Source: Hemerocallis citrina
Taxonomy: Eukaryota; Streptophyta; Magnoliopsida; Asparagales; Asphodelaceae
Reading direction: 5' to 3'
Length of the DNA: 64,000 bases
Assembly (NCBI GenBank): GCA_017893485.1
Contig: CM030364.1
Coordinates: 38,273,538 to 38,337,537, forward strand
Below, piece after piece: positions 22,801-32,197 of this stretch. Made by a program: the position numbers and the translations under genes. Each line of letters begins with the position of its first letter. Within the stretch, counting starts at the first letter, position 1. The notes under the pieces were generated by a model, which saw only the letters and a list, made by a program, of their open reading frames with translations, did no database searches and was not told the origin of the DNA.

Positions 22801-25800
22801 TGCTTGGTTACTGCAGGCGACCGTGCAGGGGGCCCACGTGAGAGGTCTTTATGAGGCAGCCTTAGAACGGGAGCGAGTCCGGGGCGACAAGGCATTGCAA
22901 GAGGAAAAGGAGTTGAAGATAGAGCTCGACGGCTCGCATAAGAGGGAGCAGCAGCTGAAGGTGGAGCTCGATGCTAGGGATTCCGAGTGGGGGAAGAAGG
23001 TCTCCGCTTTAAAGAAGAAGTTCGCGAAGGAGAAGGAGGAACTGACGGTGACGGGGCAGGACCTGGTGATCGTGGCCCAGGACGCGGTCTATGCGAAGGC
23101 CCTCGGCCATGTGCGGCACTTCTACCCCAACATCGACCTGAGGGGCTTCGACTATGACATGGAGGTCGAGGGGCCACCGAAGACCCCTGACGCCGACCCT
23201 GCTGCCGACCCTCCCGTCGTGGGCTCGGCCATCGATCCCCCCGCAGACCCGGCTGATGTTGAGGTGATAACATAGGCGGTTTCCCTCTTGTTTTGTTTTT
23301 TTCTTTCCTTTAAAATGTATTTGCCGAACGCGGACTGGCCACCGCATTTTGTATGACAATTTCAATTTATAAGAGAGGATTTTTTCTGATTGGCCAAGTC
23401 TTTTGTACTCGGATCTTTCCGGACCCCTTTTGTGGATGTGTTTTGAGCTGTGGTTGGTTCTCTTTTAGGTAGCAGCTCTCCTTCCCGAGCCGGACCCTCA
23501 TCGTTCCGACGTGGCGTGGCTCCGAAGTAGAATCAAAGTTCTGGAGGCCACGTTGGTCGGTTATCGCAAGGGGGCTCGTGATCAGGACACCGCCTTCAAC
23601 TATTATCGGGAGAAGTCTCAGGCTCTGAGTGCCAAGGCGAACCGTCTGAAGAAGGCAATGGTAGATCGGGACCTCGGAAGTGCCGGCCTCGGGTTCACCT
23701 TGTCAAGTGCGTCGGTGCAGAGGCCCTCTTCCGAAAGGCTTCTTCGCGACGTCATAGTGGAGAAGGAAATGGAGATACACCGGTACAAGACGATGCTAGG
23801 TGTGTCTGGAATGAAGGTGGCATCCTCCTCGGGAGATCGGCGAGCGGAGGGAGTTCCTTCGGCATTGCTGCAGCTGGAGCGCGTCCGGCCAGCTGATGCC
23901 CAGAGCTCTGTTGCCGGTGTGTCGACCGTGGCCGACTCTAAGGGCCATCGTGATGAGGAGGGAGGCCCAAGTCTTTCGATGGGAGTGGGGATGCCATCCC
24001 TCGGACCCGAGGGGCCCTAAGAGTGGATTCATTTATTGCGAGATGAGTGGAGTGGTCCTGTAAAACGGTCTCTATTTGTTTTTTCAGAACTTAATAAGGG
24101 AGTATGAATAAGGGATTCTTCTTCATTTATTGCCTCGGCTAATAGCCTATTGATTGGTAGGGGTGAGGTTCGGCATCATGTGCAGCGGGAGGCTCTTATG
24201 ATGACTCCCTGGCCCGAAGCCGATGCGGACCTACGAGACGTTAGGGGACGATACCGGAGTGGGGACTCGGGTGCCGATCCCATTGTTTGGTGTTAGGTCG
24301 GACTTGTCGAGGCGTTTGAAGTTGATAGAAAGATGATCTTTTCATATATGATAGGGGTGAGCGCTAAAATGGCCCTTTACACATGAAAGCTTACAAAAGA
24401 TATTATTTACATTAGCTAAGCCGGGACCTGTGACCGTTCTTCTAGGAACTTCATAAGGTGCTCGGCGTTCCAGGGTCGTTTGATCGCTCGACCCTCCATG
24501 TCTATTAGTCGATAGGTGCCGGGCCGTATGGCCTCGGCTACCCTGTATGGGCCCTCCCAGTTGGGGGCCAGCTTTCTCTTCTTGGTGGGATCAGAGACGG
24601 ATAATTTGCGCAACACCAGGTCCCCGGCCCTAATATCTGTTGGGCGGACCTTCTTGTTGTAGAACCTCTCGATCCGCTATTGATAGATGTTTCTTCGGAC
24701 GGATGACTTTTCCCTAACCTCGGCGACGAGGTCCAGGTTGGCCCTTAAGCCGGATGAGTTGTCCGCTTCATCGAAGGCCATGATCCGAGGGGAGGGCAGG
24801 CCGACCTCTACGGGGATCACTGCCTCGGTCCCGTAGGTTAGGCTGAACGGTGTCTCTCCCGTGGGGATCCTCTTGGTGGTTCGGTGTGCCCACAGCACGC
24901 TGGGCAGCTCCTCTACCCACAGCCCCTTGGGGGAACTGTCGAGGCGCTTCTTGAGACCGTCGAGGATTTGCCTGTTCGTGTTTTCCGCTTGGCCGTTAGA
25001 CTGAGGGTGGCATATGGAGGAGAAGCGTTGTTGGGTGCCGATGTCTTCGCAGAACTTTCGGAAGTTTTGGCCTGCGAACTGGGTCCCGTTGTCCGTGACG
25101 AGGACCTGAGGGATTCCGAACCGACAAACGATATTCTTCTAGAAGAACTGCTGTGTTTGGCGCTCGGTGATGCTGGACAGCATCTCGGCCTCGAGCCACT
25201 TGGTGAAGTAGTCGATGGCGACTATCAAGAATTTTCTTTGTCCCATTGCTACGGGGAAGGGGCCCACGAGGTCCATGCCCCACATGGCAAATGGCGTAGG
25301 ACTAGCCAGGGACCGGAGATTGGCTTGAGGAAGCCTCTTGATAGGGGAGAACCTCTGACAGGGGCCGCACCTCTTGACCAGGTCTTGTGAGTCTTGGAGC
25401 ATGGTGGGCCAGTAGTAGCCTTGATTCAGAGCTTTTCGAGCGAGGGACCTACTTCCCATATGGCATCTGCCGATCCCTTCATGAAGTTCCTTCAGTACGA
25501 ATCTGGCTTCGTCATTGGTGAGACAGTGGAGGTACGGTTTACCATCGGCCAGTGTATACGAGCGTTTGAAGAGGATGTCGCCTATCATGACGAACCTATC
25601 GGCTCGGATTCTGAGCCGTCTTACCTCGGCCCGGTCCTCGGGGAGCTCGCCTTGGACTAGGAATCTTCGGATGGAGGTGGTCCAGTCGTCCGGATCGACA
25701 CCGCTTTGTACGCACATTGCCTCTTGATCTTGGTCATCGATACTTGGCTTCAAGAGGATCTCGATGAGTACCGTTTGGTCGAGGCCCTCGAAGGAGGAGG

Positions 25801-28800
25801 AGGCGAGTTTTGATAAGGCATCTGCTTGGGCGTTCTGCTCTCGGGGGATCCGAACCACTGTGGAGCAGCAGAAGGATGCCAGGAGCCGTCGGACCACGGC
25901 CAGGTATCGCACCATCCGATCGTCGCGAGCCTCGTATTCCCCGGTGATCTGATTGACCACGAGCTGAGAATCGCTGAAGGCTCGGATCTGCTTGGCTCCG
26001 GCTCGGTGTGCTAGGGTCAGTCCGACAATCATGGCCTCGTACTCCGCCTCGTTGTTAGAGGCCGGGAAGTTAAGGCGTAGAGAGTATTGAAGGAGGAATT
26101 GGTTGGGACCTCGGAGGATGATTCCGGCACCACTCCCAGTTTCGCAGGAGGATCCGTCGACATAGATCTCCCAGGTTGGGTCCGACTCTTCGACGCTCGG
26201 CTGCTCAGAAGCTGTGCACTCGGTGATGAACTCGACGAGGGCCTGGCCTTTGATCGCCGTCCTCAGCTGATAGCCGATGTCGTATTGGCTGAGCTCTATT
26301 GACCACTTGACCAAGCGGCCAGAGTTCTCAGGCTTGTGGAGGCCAGTTTTCAGAGGCTGGTCAGTTAGCACTTGGATGGAGTGAGATTGGAAGTAGGGAT
26401 GGAGCTTCCTGGCCACCATGACCAGAGCATAGGCCATCTTCTCGATTCTTGCGTACCTCGTCTCGACGGGGAGTAGGACTTTACTCACATAATAGAGTGG
26501 CTTCTGAACCCCGTCCTCTTCTCGGACGAGGACGGCGCCGAGGGCGCTGTCCGAGGCGGAGAGATAGAGCCACAGGGGTTCGCCCGGTTCGGGTTTGCTG
26601 AGGAGAGGAGGGTTGGCGAGGTATTGCTTCAGCTGTTCGAAGGCTTCTTGTTGAGGAGCACCCCATTCGAAGCCCCCTTTGCCTCGCAGAGCCTTGAAGA
26701 AGGGGAGAGACTTCTCCCCTGATTTGGATAGGAAGCGACCGATCGCCGCCAGCCGGCCTGTGAGTCTCTGTACCTCCTTGACGTTCCGAGGTGGGGTCAT
26801 GTCTATTATGGCCTGAATCTTCCCGGGGTTCACCTCGATGCCACGCTGGCTGACGACGAACCCCAGGAACTTTCCGGAGGAAACCCCGAATGCGCACTTG
26901 GCCGGGTTGAGCCTCATGTTGTGGCGCCGGAGGATTCCGAAGGCTTCCTCAAGGTCAGCGACGTGGTCTGGCCCGGCCCGGCTTTTGACGAGCATGTCGT
27001 CGACATAGACCTCCATGTTACGGCCGATTAGGTCTTTGAAGATTCGGTTCACGAGCCATTGATAGGTGGCTCCGGCATTTTTCAGCCCGAAGGGCATAAC
27101 GCGATAGCAAAAAAGATCCTGGTCGGTGACGAACGAGGTCTTCGCAATGTCGGGCGGGAACATCCGGATTTGATTATATCCTGCGAATGCGTCCATGAAG
27201 GACAGCAGCTCGTGTCCCGAGGTCGCGTCGATCAGGGCGTCGATGCTGGGGAGGGGGAAAGGATCTTTAGGGCATGCTTTGTTTAGGTCAGTGAAATCTA
27301 TACAGATCCGCCATCCTCCGGTCGCCTTTTTAACCATGACGACGTTGGCAAACCACTCGGGGTAGCTGACCTCCTGAATGAACCGAGCGGACAAGAGTTT
27401 GTCCACTTTTGCTTTCACGATTTGCTGCCTCTCCGGGGCGAACTTGCGCCTCTTCTGAGCGACCGGCTTGGATCCCGGGGTGACGCTTAGTCTGTGCATG
27501 ATCAGGTCTTCGGAAATCTCGGGCATGTCGGAAGGCTTCCAGGCGAAGAGATCGACATTGTGGCGGATGCAGTCAACTATGTCCGCCCTCAGACCTTTGG
27601 AGAGCGAGCGGCTCACTCGGAACCACTTTGATTCGTCTTCGGCCCCGAACGGGACCTCCTCCAGCTCGTCGGCTGGCTCTGGAGTGGAGCCGTTGCCCTC
27701 GGACCCGAGCTCGACGGCGTCGAGGGGGAAGATGCCACCTCCGACGGCGGTCATGTAGCAGGACCGCGCCGCCTCTTGATTGCCTCGGACGATCCCGACC
27801 TCTTGTGGGGTGGGGAATTTTAGCTTTAAGTGATAGGCCGACGGTACTGCCTGAAGGGAGCACAGCCCTGGTCGGCCAAGTATGGCATTGTACGCCGCCT
27901 TGACGTTCACCACCATGAAGTCCATAGACTCGGTCCGTTGAACAGGGGCCGAGCCTGCGGTGACGTCGAGGGTCACGATCCCCTCTATGACGACAGGGAT
28001 GCCAGAGAATCCGTGCAAGGTATATCTGGCCGGTTTGAGCTTGCCTCTGGGCAGTTTAAGATTCTCGAAGGCTTCGAGAAAGAGGATGTTTACTGAGCTG
28101 CCGTTGTCGACGAGGATCCGGCGTACTTCACAATTAGCCATGTGGAGGCTAATGACGAGGGCGTCGCAGTGGGGGAGGCGGACGCCCTCGAGGTCCTCTC
28201 CGGAGAAGGAGACGGGTACCATTTGCAACCGAGGTGATGGGAGATCTTGGACAGCGTTTACTTCGCGGACGAAGGCTTTTCGAGAGGTATTCGACTCTCC
28301 CCCATCGGTCCCTCGTGGACGCAATGTAGGATTGCCGGGGTTCCGCTTCCCTCGGGGTCGGGATCCCGCCCCTGAATGAATTTTGGAGTGGGGATCGGAG
28401 GCGAAGGCCTTCGGTTCCTGGTATCTCGTCGATCCTGTTGGTTCTCTCTTGTGAACTCCCGGAGGTACCCTCGTGAAATGAGGGCCTCGATCTCGTCTTT
28501 CAGCGCCCGACACTGGTCGGTTTCGTGCCCATGGTCCCTGTGGAAACGACAGTAGAAGCGTTGGTCTCGCTTCTTGTTGTTGCTTGGTCGAGGAGGGTGT
28601 CGGACAAGGCCCTTGTCTTCGATCTCTAAGAGGATGGCGGACACGTTCTGTGTCAAGGGAGTGTACCTTTCGAAGCGAGGGACCGGAGGAACCCTCTTCG
28701 CGCCGACCCCTTCCTTTGCCGCTTTCCTGGCGGGTTCGATTTCGTCGACCCTACGCTTGCCCTTTCCGACGGCTTCTTTGCTGCCCTCTGGGTTCAGAGC

Positions 28801-31250
28801 TTCTTCTGCTCATATGTACTTCTCGACCCGATTGAGAAGGTCTGGGAAGTCCAGAGATGGCTTCTTTGCCAGGGAGACCTTCAACTAACTATGCTGGACA
28901 TTGTGTCGAAAGGCGGCCGAGGCGACCCCGGCGTCGAGGGTAGAGACGGATCTTGCCTCGGTCGTGAATCTTTTGACAAAGTCACGGAGTGACTCCCCCT
29001 CCCTCTGGCGGAGGTCGAGCAGGGAGGCGCTCGTCTTCTCGGCTTTCCGGCTAGTGACGAAGTGGCCCAAGAAGTTGGCTTCTAGCTGATCGAACGAAAA
29101 GATTGAGCCCGGGGAGAGTTTGGAGAACCATTCCCTGGCCGGACCCCGGAGGGTAGCCGGGAAGGCTCGACACAGCAGGGGATCCGAAGCGCTGTGAATC
29201 ATCATGAGGGTCTTGAATCCCTCCATGTGATCAGCTGGATCACCCTCGCCATTGTAAGTCTCGAATTGCGGGGGCCGGAAGTTCCGGGGGATCTCCGCTT
29301 CTAAAATGTTGACGGAGAATGGCGGTCGGGAAGGTGCTCGGCCGAGGACGGGGTTGGGATTCCCGTCGTCGAGGCGCTCAAGGCGATTCTCCATCTCAGT
29401 GAGGCGACGGAGTACCTGGTCTGCGCGCTCCGGGGAAGGAGGCGGCGCGTGAGTGTATCTCCTCCCTTCGCTCACTTGACGGGATCGGTCGAGTGTCGCG
29501 GACCTCGGCGCTCCGTAAAGCGCCTCCATGATCTCCTCCCGAAAGCTTCGGAACTCGGCCCTTGTGACCGCTCCGTAGTCGGAAGGGTCGGGTCGGGGAG
29601 CGGGAATTCGGCCGATGCGGCTGAGTGCCGATGGCCTGGAATGGTTCGGGGCCGAGTTGGAAGCGGTCCCTCCCCCGGCCTGACTAGCCCTTCGGTTCAT
29701 AATGACCCGACGAAGGTCGGGTTGCTCGATGTGAGGCTCGCCTTGCTGGGGTCCAAGGTTCGCCCCCGGGTTATTGGATCCTTGCCCTCCCGCGGGGGCG
29801 CCCTGATTAGGGGACCTGTTCCGGTAGGAGGAAGAGGCCGACCTCCGGGCCCTGGGAGGCATTGGAGGGCGAGTGTCGGCGGCGAGGCTCGAACTGTCGT
29901 CCCTACCGAACAAGTAGAGTTCCTACAGACGGCGCCAACCTGATGCGGTTTGTTTTTGGATAGAGTGTGGATGCACCAAGTGTGAGTTCGGACTCAATTT
30001 GTAAGAGGGGAAGGACTCGGTAGCGGATGGTGGTCCGCGGGCTCGCCTCGGCACTGGAGGAGCGGCTCGGATTGCCTCGCCTCGGGTACCTGCAGACGGT
30101 CTAGAAACACCAGTGTTTATCCCGGTGGCAGACCCTCCGACGATCTAGTTAGTCTCTGTGAGAGAGTAGCAGTAACTAGGGTTTTGTAGGTGAAAGATTG
30201 ATTACCTTTGAAGGTGAATGGGGGTCTGGTATTTATAGATAACCCAACTGGGTTTGGATCCGCATAGGGGCCGGGTCCGGACCCGAAAAGCCCATAGGCC
30301 TGACGTGGCAAGAGGCCCAGGTGGTTTAGGGCACACGTGGTAGTGCCCAGAGTGGTTTAGGGCTGACTTGGCAAGAGCCCCAAGTGGTTTTGGGGCTGGC
30401 ATGGCAGATCGTAGGGGCCCTGTGTCTCTGGGAGGATCAGAGGGCCCAGGCTGTGCCAGGTCATCTCCCTCCCTTGCCCGGCTGAGTGGACGGCCCGTGA
30501 GACCGTCGAGGATCGGAGGCCGAGGGTCTCGGAGGGTCGTCAGGACGGGGGGGGGGGGGGGGGGAGCTGGCTTCGTGGTGGTGAACTTATGGCTCGGCGT
30601 CGAACCTGTGGTGGTCCGGGACCGAGCCGGATTGACTTGGAGCAAAAGCCTTCCTGAGCCCCAGGTCATTTTTATCCTACCTCACCAAGTGTCCAACAAT
30701 CTCCACATATTCTTCCCTACCCTCTTTGCTTCCTCTCTATCTCCTCTCCCTTCTCTTCGTCTCTCTCACCCTCTCAAATCCAATTCCAAAAAAACACGTT
30801 ATATTTGAACCCAATAAACTTATCAAATCTAAATCCAAATTAAACAAACATATCAAATTTCAATCACATCCAACAATTTTGTCCCTTCCTCCTCACCCAC
30901 TTCTTCATCTTCTCCCCTATCTCACACACACTCTCTCCTTCTTCTCATATTTTTTATATATTCAAAACCCAGTTATACCTAAAATTCAAAGCCCGAAACC
31001 CGAACTCAAAACTAAACCCAAATTTCAGGATGAAGGTATTTTCGTTATATATATAATACGTGTACTGTACATAACTTAAAAACTAATGGTTAACTAATGT
31101 TGTACCCACATTAGGTGGTTATGTGAGTTGACAATTTTTGCAGGTGAATTATTTGCTTTGAATAAAAGTTTGGGGTGAATTTCTAGCTTTTAACCCATGA
31201 AATTGGGCTTTGAAATAATTTAAGCGTGGGGGAGGGGGTGGAGCAAAATC

Positions 31251-31283
<33 letters not shown>

Positions 31284-32197
31284 CGGAAACGAATGGGAGC
31301 TCCGTCCCTGCCAGATGCTTATGTTAGACAGATATAACGAAACAATATCACCGTGCTTGTTAGATTGTATATATGTACTAAAAACTAGTCTCTCCTTATT
31401 TGATGCCGTGAAGGTATGGAATGCATTGGCAAAGATTAAAGCAGAGAAAGAAGCGTGGAATTTTGCGAAGGAAAACAACATCAACCTTGTGACTGTGATT
31501 CCATCATTCATCATAGGTCAAAGTTTACCACGTGATTTGCATGTTACGGCTGCAGATGTCCTTAGCTTTCTGAAAGGTAATATGGATTTAAACCCCCTCA
31601 ATTACTCTAATTTATTATTAGCCTCCGCAACTCTTCATCATCCAAACTATTTAGAAAACTAGGAAGTTGAAATTAATTTACTAACATATTGACACACGAT
31701 CGATGACGCATTTCACAATTCATATGCAGGAAATGCAGAGTTACTCCCGAAGCGTGGGAGGATGGGATACGTTGGCATCGACGATGTTGCCCGCTGCCAT
31801 ATCCTAGTCTACGAAGATGATACAGCTGAAGGTAGATATATCTGTGATTCCACTGAGCTTGACTTACCTGAACTAGCAGCCATTCTCGCAAAGCGCTATC
31901 CATGGCTTCCCATTCCTACGAGGTTTGTGATACACATGACTTCTTATTCCTATACACAAATGGAGTGCTTTTTCCTTTGTGGGTTTATTTTGTTTAGCTC
32001 ACTTCCATAATGACGTACTCACCCTAATGATTTAGTGTATTATTTTAATTTGTTTCAGCTTCAACAACTATGAGCAGAAGCCTTACTTTGAGTACAACAC
32101 CTCGAAGGCAAAGAAACTCGGAATGAAGTTTAAAGGAATCGAAGAGATGTTTGATGAGTGTGTCCAATCTCTCAAGGACCAAGGTTATCTTCCATGA
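15808..32197 (+). CDS. DFR/CCR/TKPR2-like NAD(P)H reductase, six exons, 14.9-kb intron 3
   Basis: Exons: 15808-15940, 16081-16247, 16351-16536, 31414-31576, 31730-31922, 32059-32197. All introns are GT/AG, phases fit (1, 0, 0, 1, 2), and the joined frame is 981 nt (326 residues) without a stop, the usual length of this family. Family features are the Rossmann motif TGAAGFFAS (residues 16-24), [16 protein letters not shown] with the expected Ser, [13 protein letters not shown], and a C-terminus ending KDQGYLP. Relatives reduce aldehydes, CoA-thioesters, dihydroflavonols or tetraketide pyrones in the cytosol or ER. The catalytic Tyr of YxxxK is Asn165 here (WNALAK), so classical SDR activity is doubtful. 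Intron 3 carries a Gypsy element. It may be a recent pseudogene, or a protein kept for another role. The substrate cannot be told. Confidence 0.85.
16786..16819. repeat. Poly-C tract, 34 bases
   Basis: Thirty-four consecutive C are followed by an A-rich run. It lies in intron 3 of the reductase gene. About 35 bases further on comes attctagcttcgtcc, which resembles gagctccgtccctg after the second poly-C tract at 31252-31282, so both may be relics of one older repeat family. The length of such a run in an assembly is uncertain. Confidence 0.9.
16875..17625. mobile_element. Putative MITE or Mutator-like element in intron 3
   Basis: Inverted ends ggggagtgatc (about 16879) and gatcactccct (about 17612-17622) and matching subterminal stretches (ttttagtttaagatcc on the left, ggattttaaactaagaa on the right) suggest a terminal-inverted-repeat element of about 750 bp. 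The target duplication is unclear. Its middle (about 17100-17410) is much more GC-rich than its ends, with GGTGGT/GGCGGC-type runs, so it may hold captured genic or low-complexity sequence. No transposase is encoded. Confidence 0.5.
17914..18069 (+). repeat. Tandem duplication, 78-bp period
   Basis: Two adjacent copies begin gaaaccc at 17914 and 17992 and differ at about ten positions. An inverted relative lies at about 31060-31140, on the other side of the Gypsy insertion. This suggests that an older inverted-repeat element occupied intron 3 before the Gypsy element split it. Confidence 0.8.
18070..18491. other. Left half of an older repeat split by the Gypsy element
   Basis: No gene is seen. 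The stretch from about 18300 is C- and A-rich (cctctctctc, then repeats like catcaaatctaaactcaaaccc) and matches 30690-30880 beyond the Gypsy element in composition and motif order (accctctc, then atcaaatctaaatccaaat). With the inverted flanks at 17914-18090 and 31035-31140, this fits one older insertion. The 5-bp target copy ccaag of the Gypsy element is at 18487-18491. Confidence 0.55.
18492..19223 (-). repeat. 3' LTR of the Gypsy element (left copy)
   Basis: This 732-bp repeat begins TGATGCGG and ends CTTACCTCA. On the minus strand a TATA box (ctataaatacc) lies near 18777-18788. The polypurine tract (in element sense ggagtggggggcttatga) directly adjoins its right edge. Confidence 0.9.
19224..19242 (-). 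promoter_or_regulatory. Polypurine tract of the Gypsy element
   Basis: On the minus strand the sequence just before the 3' LTR reads caggagtggggggctta, the expected priming site for plus-strand DNA synthesis. Confidence 0.75.
19282..19935 (+). repeat. 89-bp tandem array, about 7 units
   Basis: A unit with aaggctaccctggtgcgaga recurs at steps of 89 bases (near 19300, 19389, 19478, 19567, 19656, 19745 and 19834). Central units are almost identical, outer ones diverge. Because 89 is not a multiple of three and the unit has no plus-strand stop, long open frames exist in all three plus frames (for example 19374-19961); these are probably by-products of the array. It sits between pol and the 3' LTR, where Tat-lineage elements often carry tandem repeats. 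Confidence 0.92.
19936..21056 (+). promoter_or_regulatory. Antisense promoter region of the Gypsy element, two TATA boxes
   Basis: Two plus-strand TATA boxes are visible, each followed by a C-rich stretch: ctataaatacc at about 20077-20087 and ctataaatacc at 20900-20910. The second lies about 150 bases before the ATG at 21057 of the antisense gene and is the likelier promoter. Between them an imperfect duplication of roughly 120 bp (about 20230-20320 and 20340-20430) shares gacgtggtagtca/gatgtggtagtca and gagatcacggc. I see no convincing gene between 19936 and 21056. Confidence 0.55.
21057..24020 (+). pseudogene. Antisense gene of the Gypsy element, Transposase_28-like with coiled coil
   Basis: The ATG at 21057 opens a frame to 21848 that starts with an acidic Ser/Glu-rich stretch ([13 protein letters not shown]) and then matches the plant family called putative gypsy-type transposase (Transposase_28): [15 protein letters not shown] residues, then in shifted frames [13 protein letters not shown] and GWKxxFF-like [10 protein letters not shown] (to about 22235). 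Later exons 22308-22741, 22817-23263 and 23469-24020 encode a Lys/Arg/Glu-rich region and coiled coil. Introns 22742-22816 and 23264-23468 are GT/AG and keep phase 0. Frame breaks near 21848 and 21905, and a poorly fitting first intron (about 22236-22307), show decay. Its function in retrotransposons is unknown; the family name does not prove transposase activity. It runs antisense to gag-pol and in the sense of the host reductase gene. Confidence 0.7.
24021..24415. other. Spacer between antisense gene end and pol end
   Basis: No gene is seen. The antisense gene and pol converge here. AATAAG-like polyadenylation motifs for the plus-strand gene occur near 24090-24110. Confidence 0.4.
24416..28513 (-). 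pseudogene. Gypsy pol: protease, RT, RNase H, integrase, with stops in integrase
   Basis: From 28513 down to 25139 one frame of 1124 codons is open. Domains: aspartic protease (LVDNGSSVN, about residue 135), reverse transcriptase with YVDDML at about residue 501, RNase H (WEIYVDGSS, about 779), integrase zinc finger (HxxxH...CxxC, about 1000-1050) and the first catalytic Asp (WGMDLVGPF). A TAG at 25139-25141 stops it, but the same frame goes on with the second catalytic Asp (TDNGT) and Glu, then a second TAG at 24677-24679, then the C-terminal domain (NWEGPYRV) to 24416. RT and RNase H look intact, while integrase would be truncated. Role: cDNA synthesis and insertion in virus-like particles and nucleus. 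Confidence 0.9.
28258..28884 (-). pseudogene. Gypsy gag C-terminal part with zinc-knuckle-like motif
   Basis: On the minus strand downstream of the gag stop the reading continues with [14 protein letters not shown] and, at 28258-28656, a region with [16 protein letters not shown], the knuckle-like motif common in Tat-type gag. Around 28340 it must shift frame to join pol, whose N-terminal part overlaps it (28513 start). Whether this shift is programmed or damage cannot be told here. Confidence 0.7.
28885..29913 (-). pseudogene. Gypsy gag (Retrotrans_gag)
   Basis: A 342-codon frame starts at ATG (29913) about 10 bases inside the primer-site region and holds an N-terminal Arg/Pro/Ser-rich part, a short coiled-coil-like segment ([19 protein letters not shown]) and then the Retrotrans_gag domain ([13 protein letters not shown]...[12 protein letters not shown]). 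It ends at a TAG (28885-28887) in the middle of a region that continues in frame as typical gag, so the stop is probably a nonsense change. Gag forms the capsid of the cytoplasmic particle. Confidence 0.85.
29920..29937 (-). promoter_or_regulatory. Primer binding site of the Gypsy element
   Basis: In element sense the sequence three bases after the 5' LTR reads tggcgccgtctgtagg. Its first nine or ten bases match the 3' end complement of plant tRNA-Asp, the primer commonly reported for Tat/Athila-type elements. Confidence 0.7.
29941..30684 (-). repeat. 5' LTR of the Gypsy element (right copy)
   Basis: This 744-bp repeat differs from the left LTR at about 27 positions plus a longer G run. A minus-strand TATA box (ctataaatacc) lies at about 30228-30238 and should drive gag-pol. 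Confidence 0.9.
30547..30564. repeat. Poly-G tract, 18 bases
   Basis: The run lies inside the right LTR of the Gypsy element. The left LTR has only seven G at the corresponding place (about 19099-19105), so the run expanded after insertion or its length is an assembly artefact. Confidence 0.9.
30690..31251. other. Right half of the older repeat in intron 3
   Basis: No gene is seen. The stretch is the partner of 17870-18491: pyrimidine-rich tracts, AAATC-rich repeats, and at about 31060-31140 an inverted relative of the 78-bp repeat unit. Confidence 0.5.
31252..31282. repeat. Poly-C tract, 31 bases
   Basis: The run lies about 130 bases before exon 4 of reductase gene B, flanked on the left by a G-rich stretch (gggggagggggtgg), so this intron end is strongly strand-asymmetric. 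Confidence 0.9.

Larger units (their letters stand above)
18492..30684 (-). mobile_element. Ty3/Gypsy retrotransposon, Tat-like, with antisense gene (minus strand)
   Basis: LTRs at 18492-19223 and 29941-30684 begin TGATGCGG and end CCTCA, with target duplication ccaag on both sides (18487-18491 and 30685-30689). By eye they are about 96% identical. Coding sense is on the minus strand: gag (28885-29913), knuckle region, then protease, RT, RNase H and integrase down to 24416. About 5 kb between integrase and the 3' LTR holds a plus-strand gene with a Transposase_28-like domain, plus an 89-bp tandem array. An extra antisense ORF at this place is typical of the Tat lineage. Frameshifts and stops in gag and integrase show it is not autonomous now. 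It sits in intron 3 of the reductase gene, antisense to it. Confidence 0.9.

Noticed and set aside
22497..23365. Minus-strand frames opposite the antisense gene
   Set aside because: They are GC-rich shadows of the coiled-coil and acidic exons and have no family resemblance.
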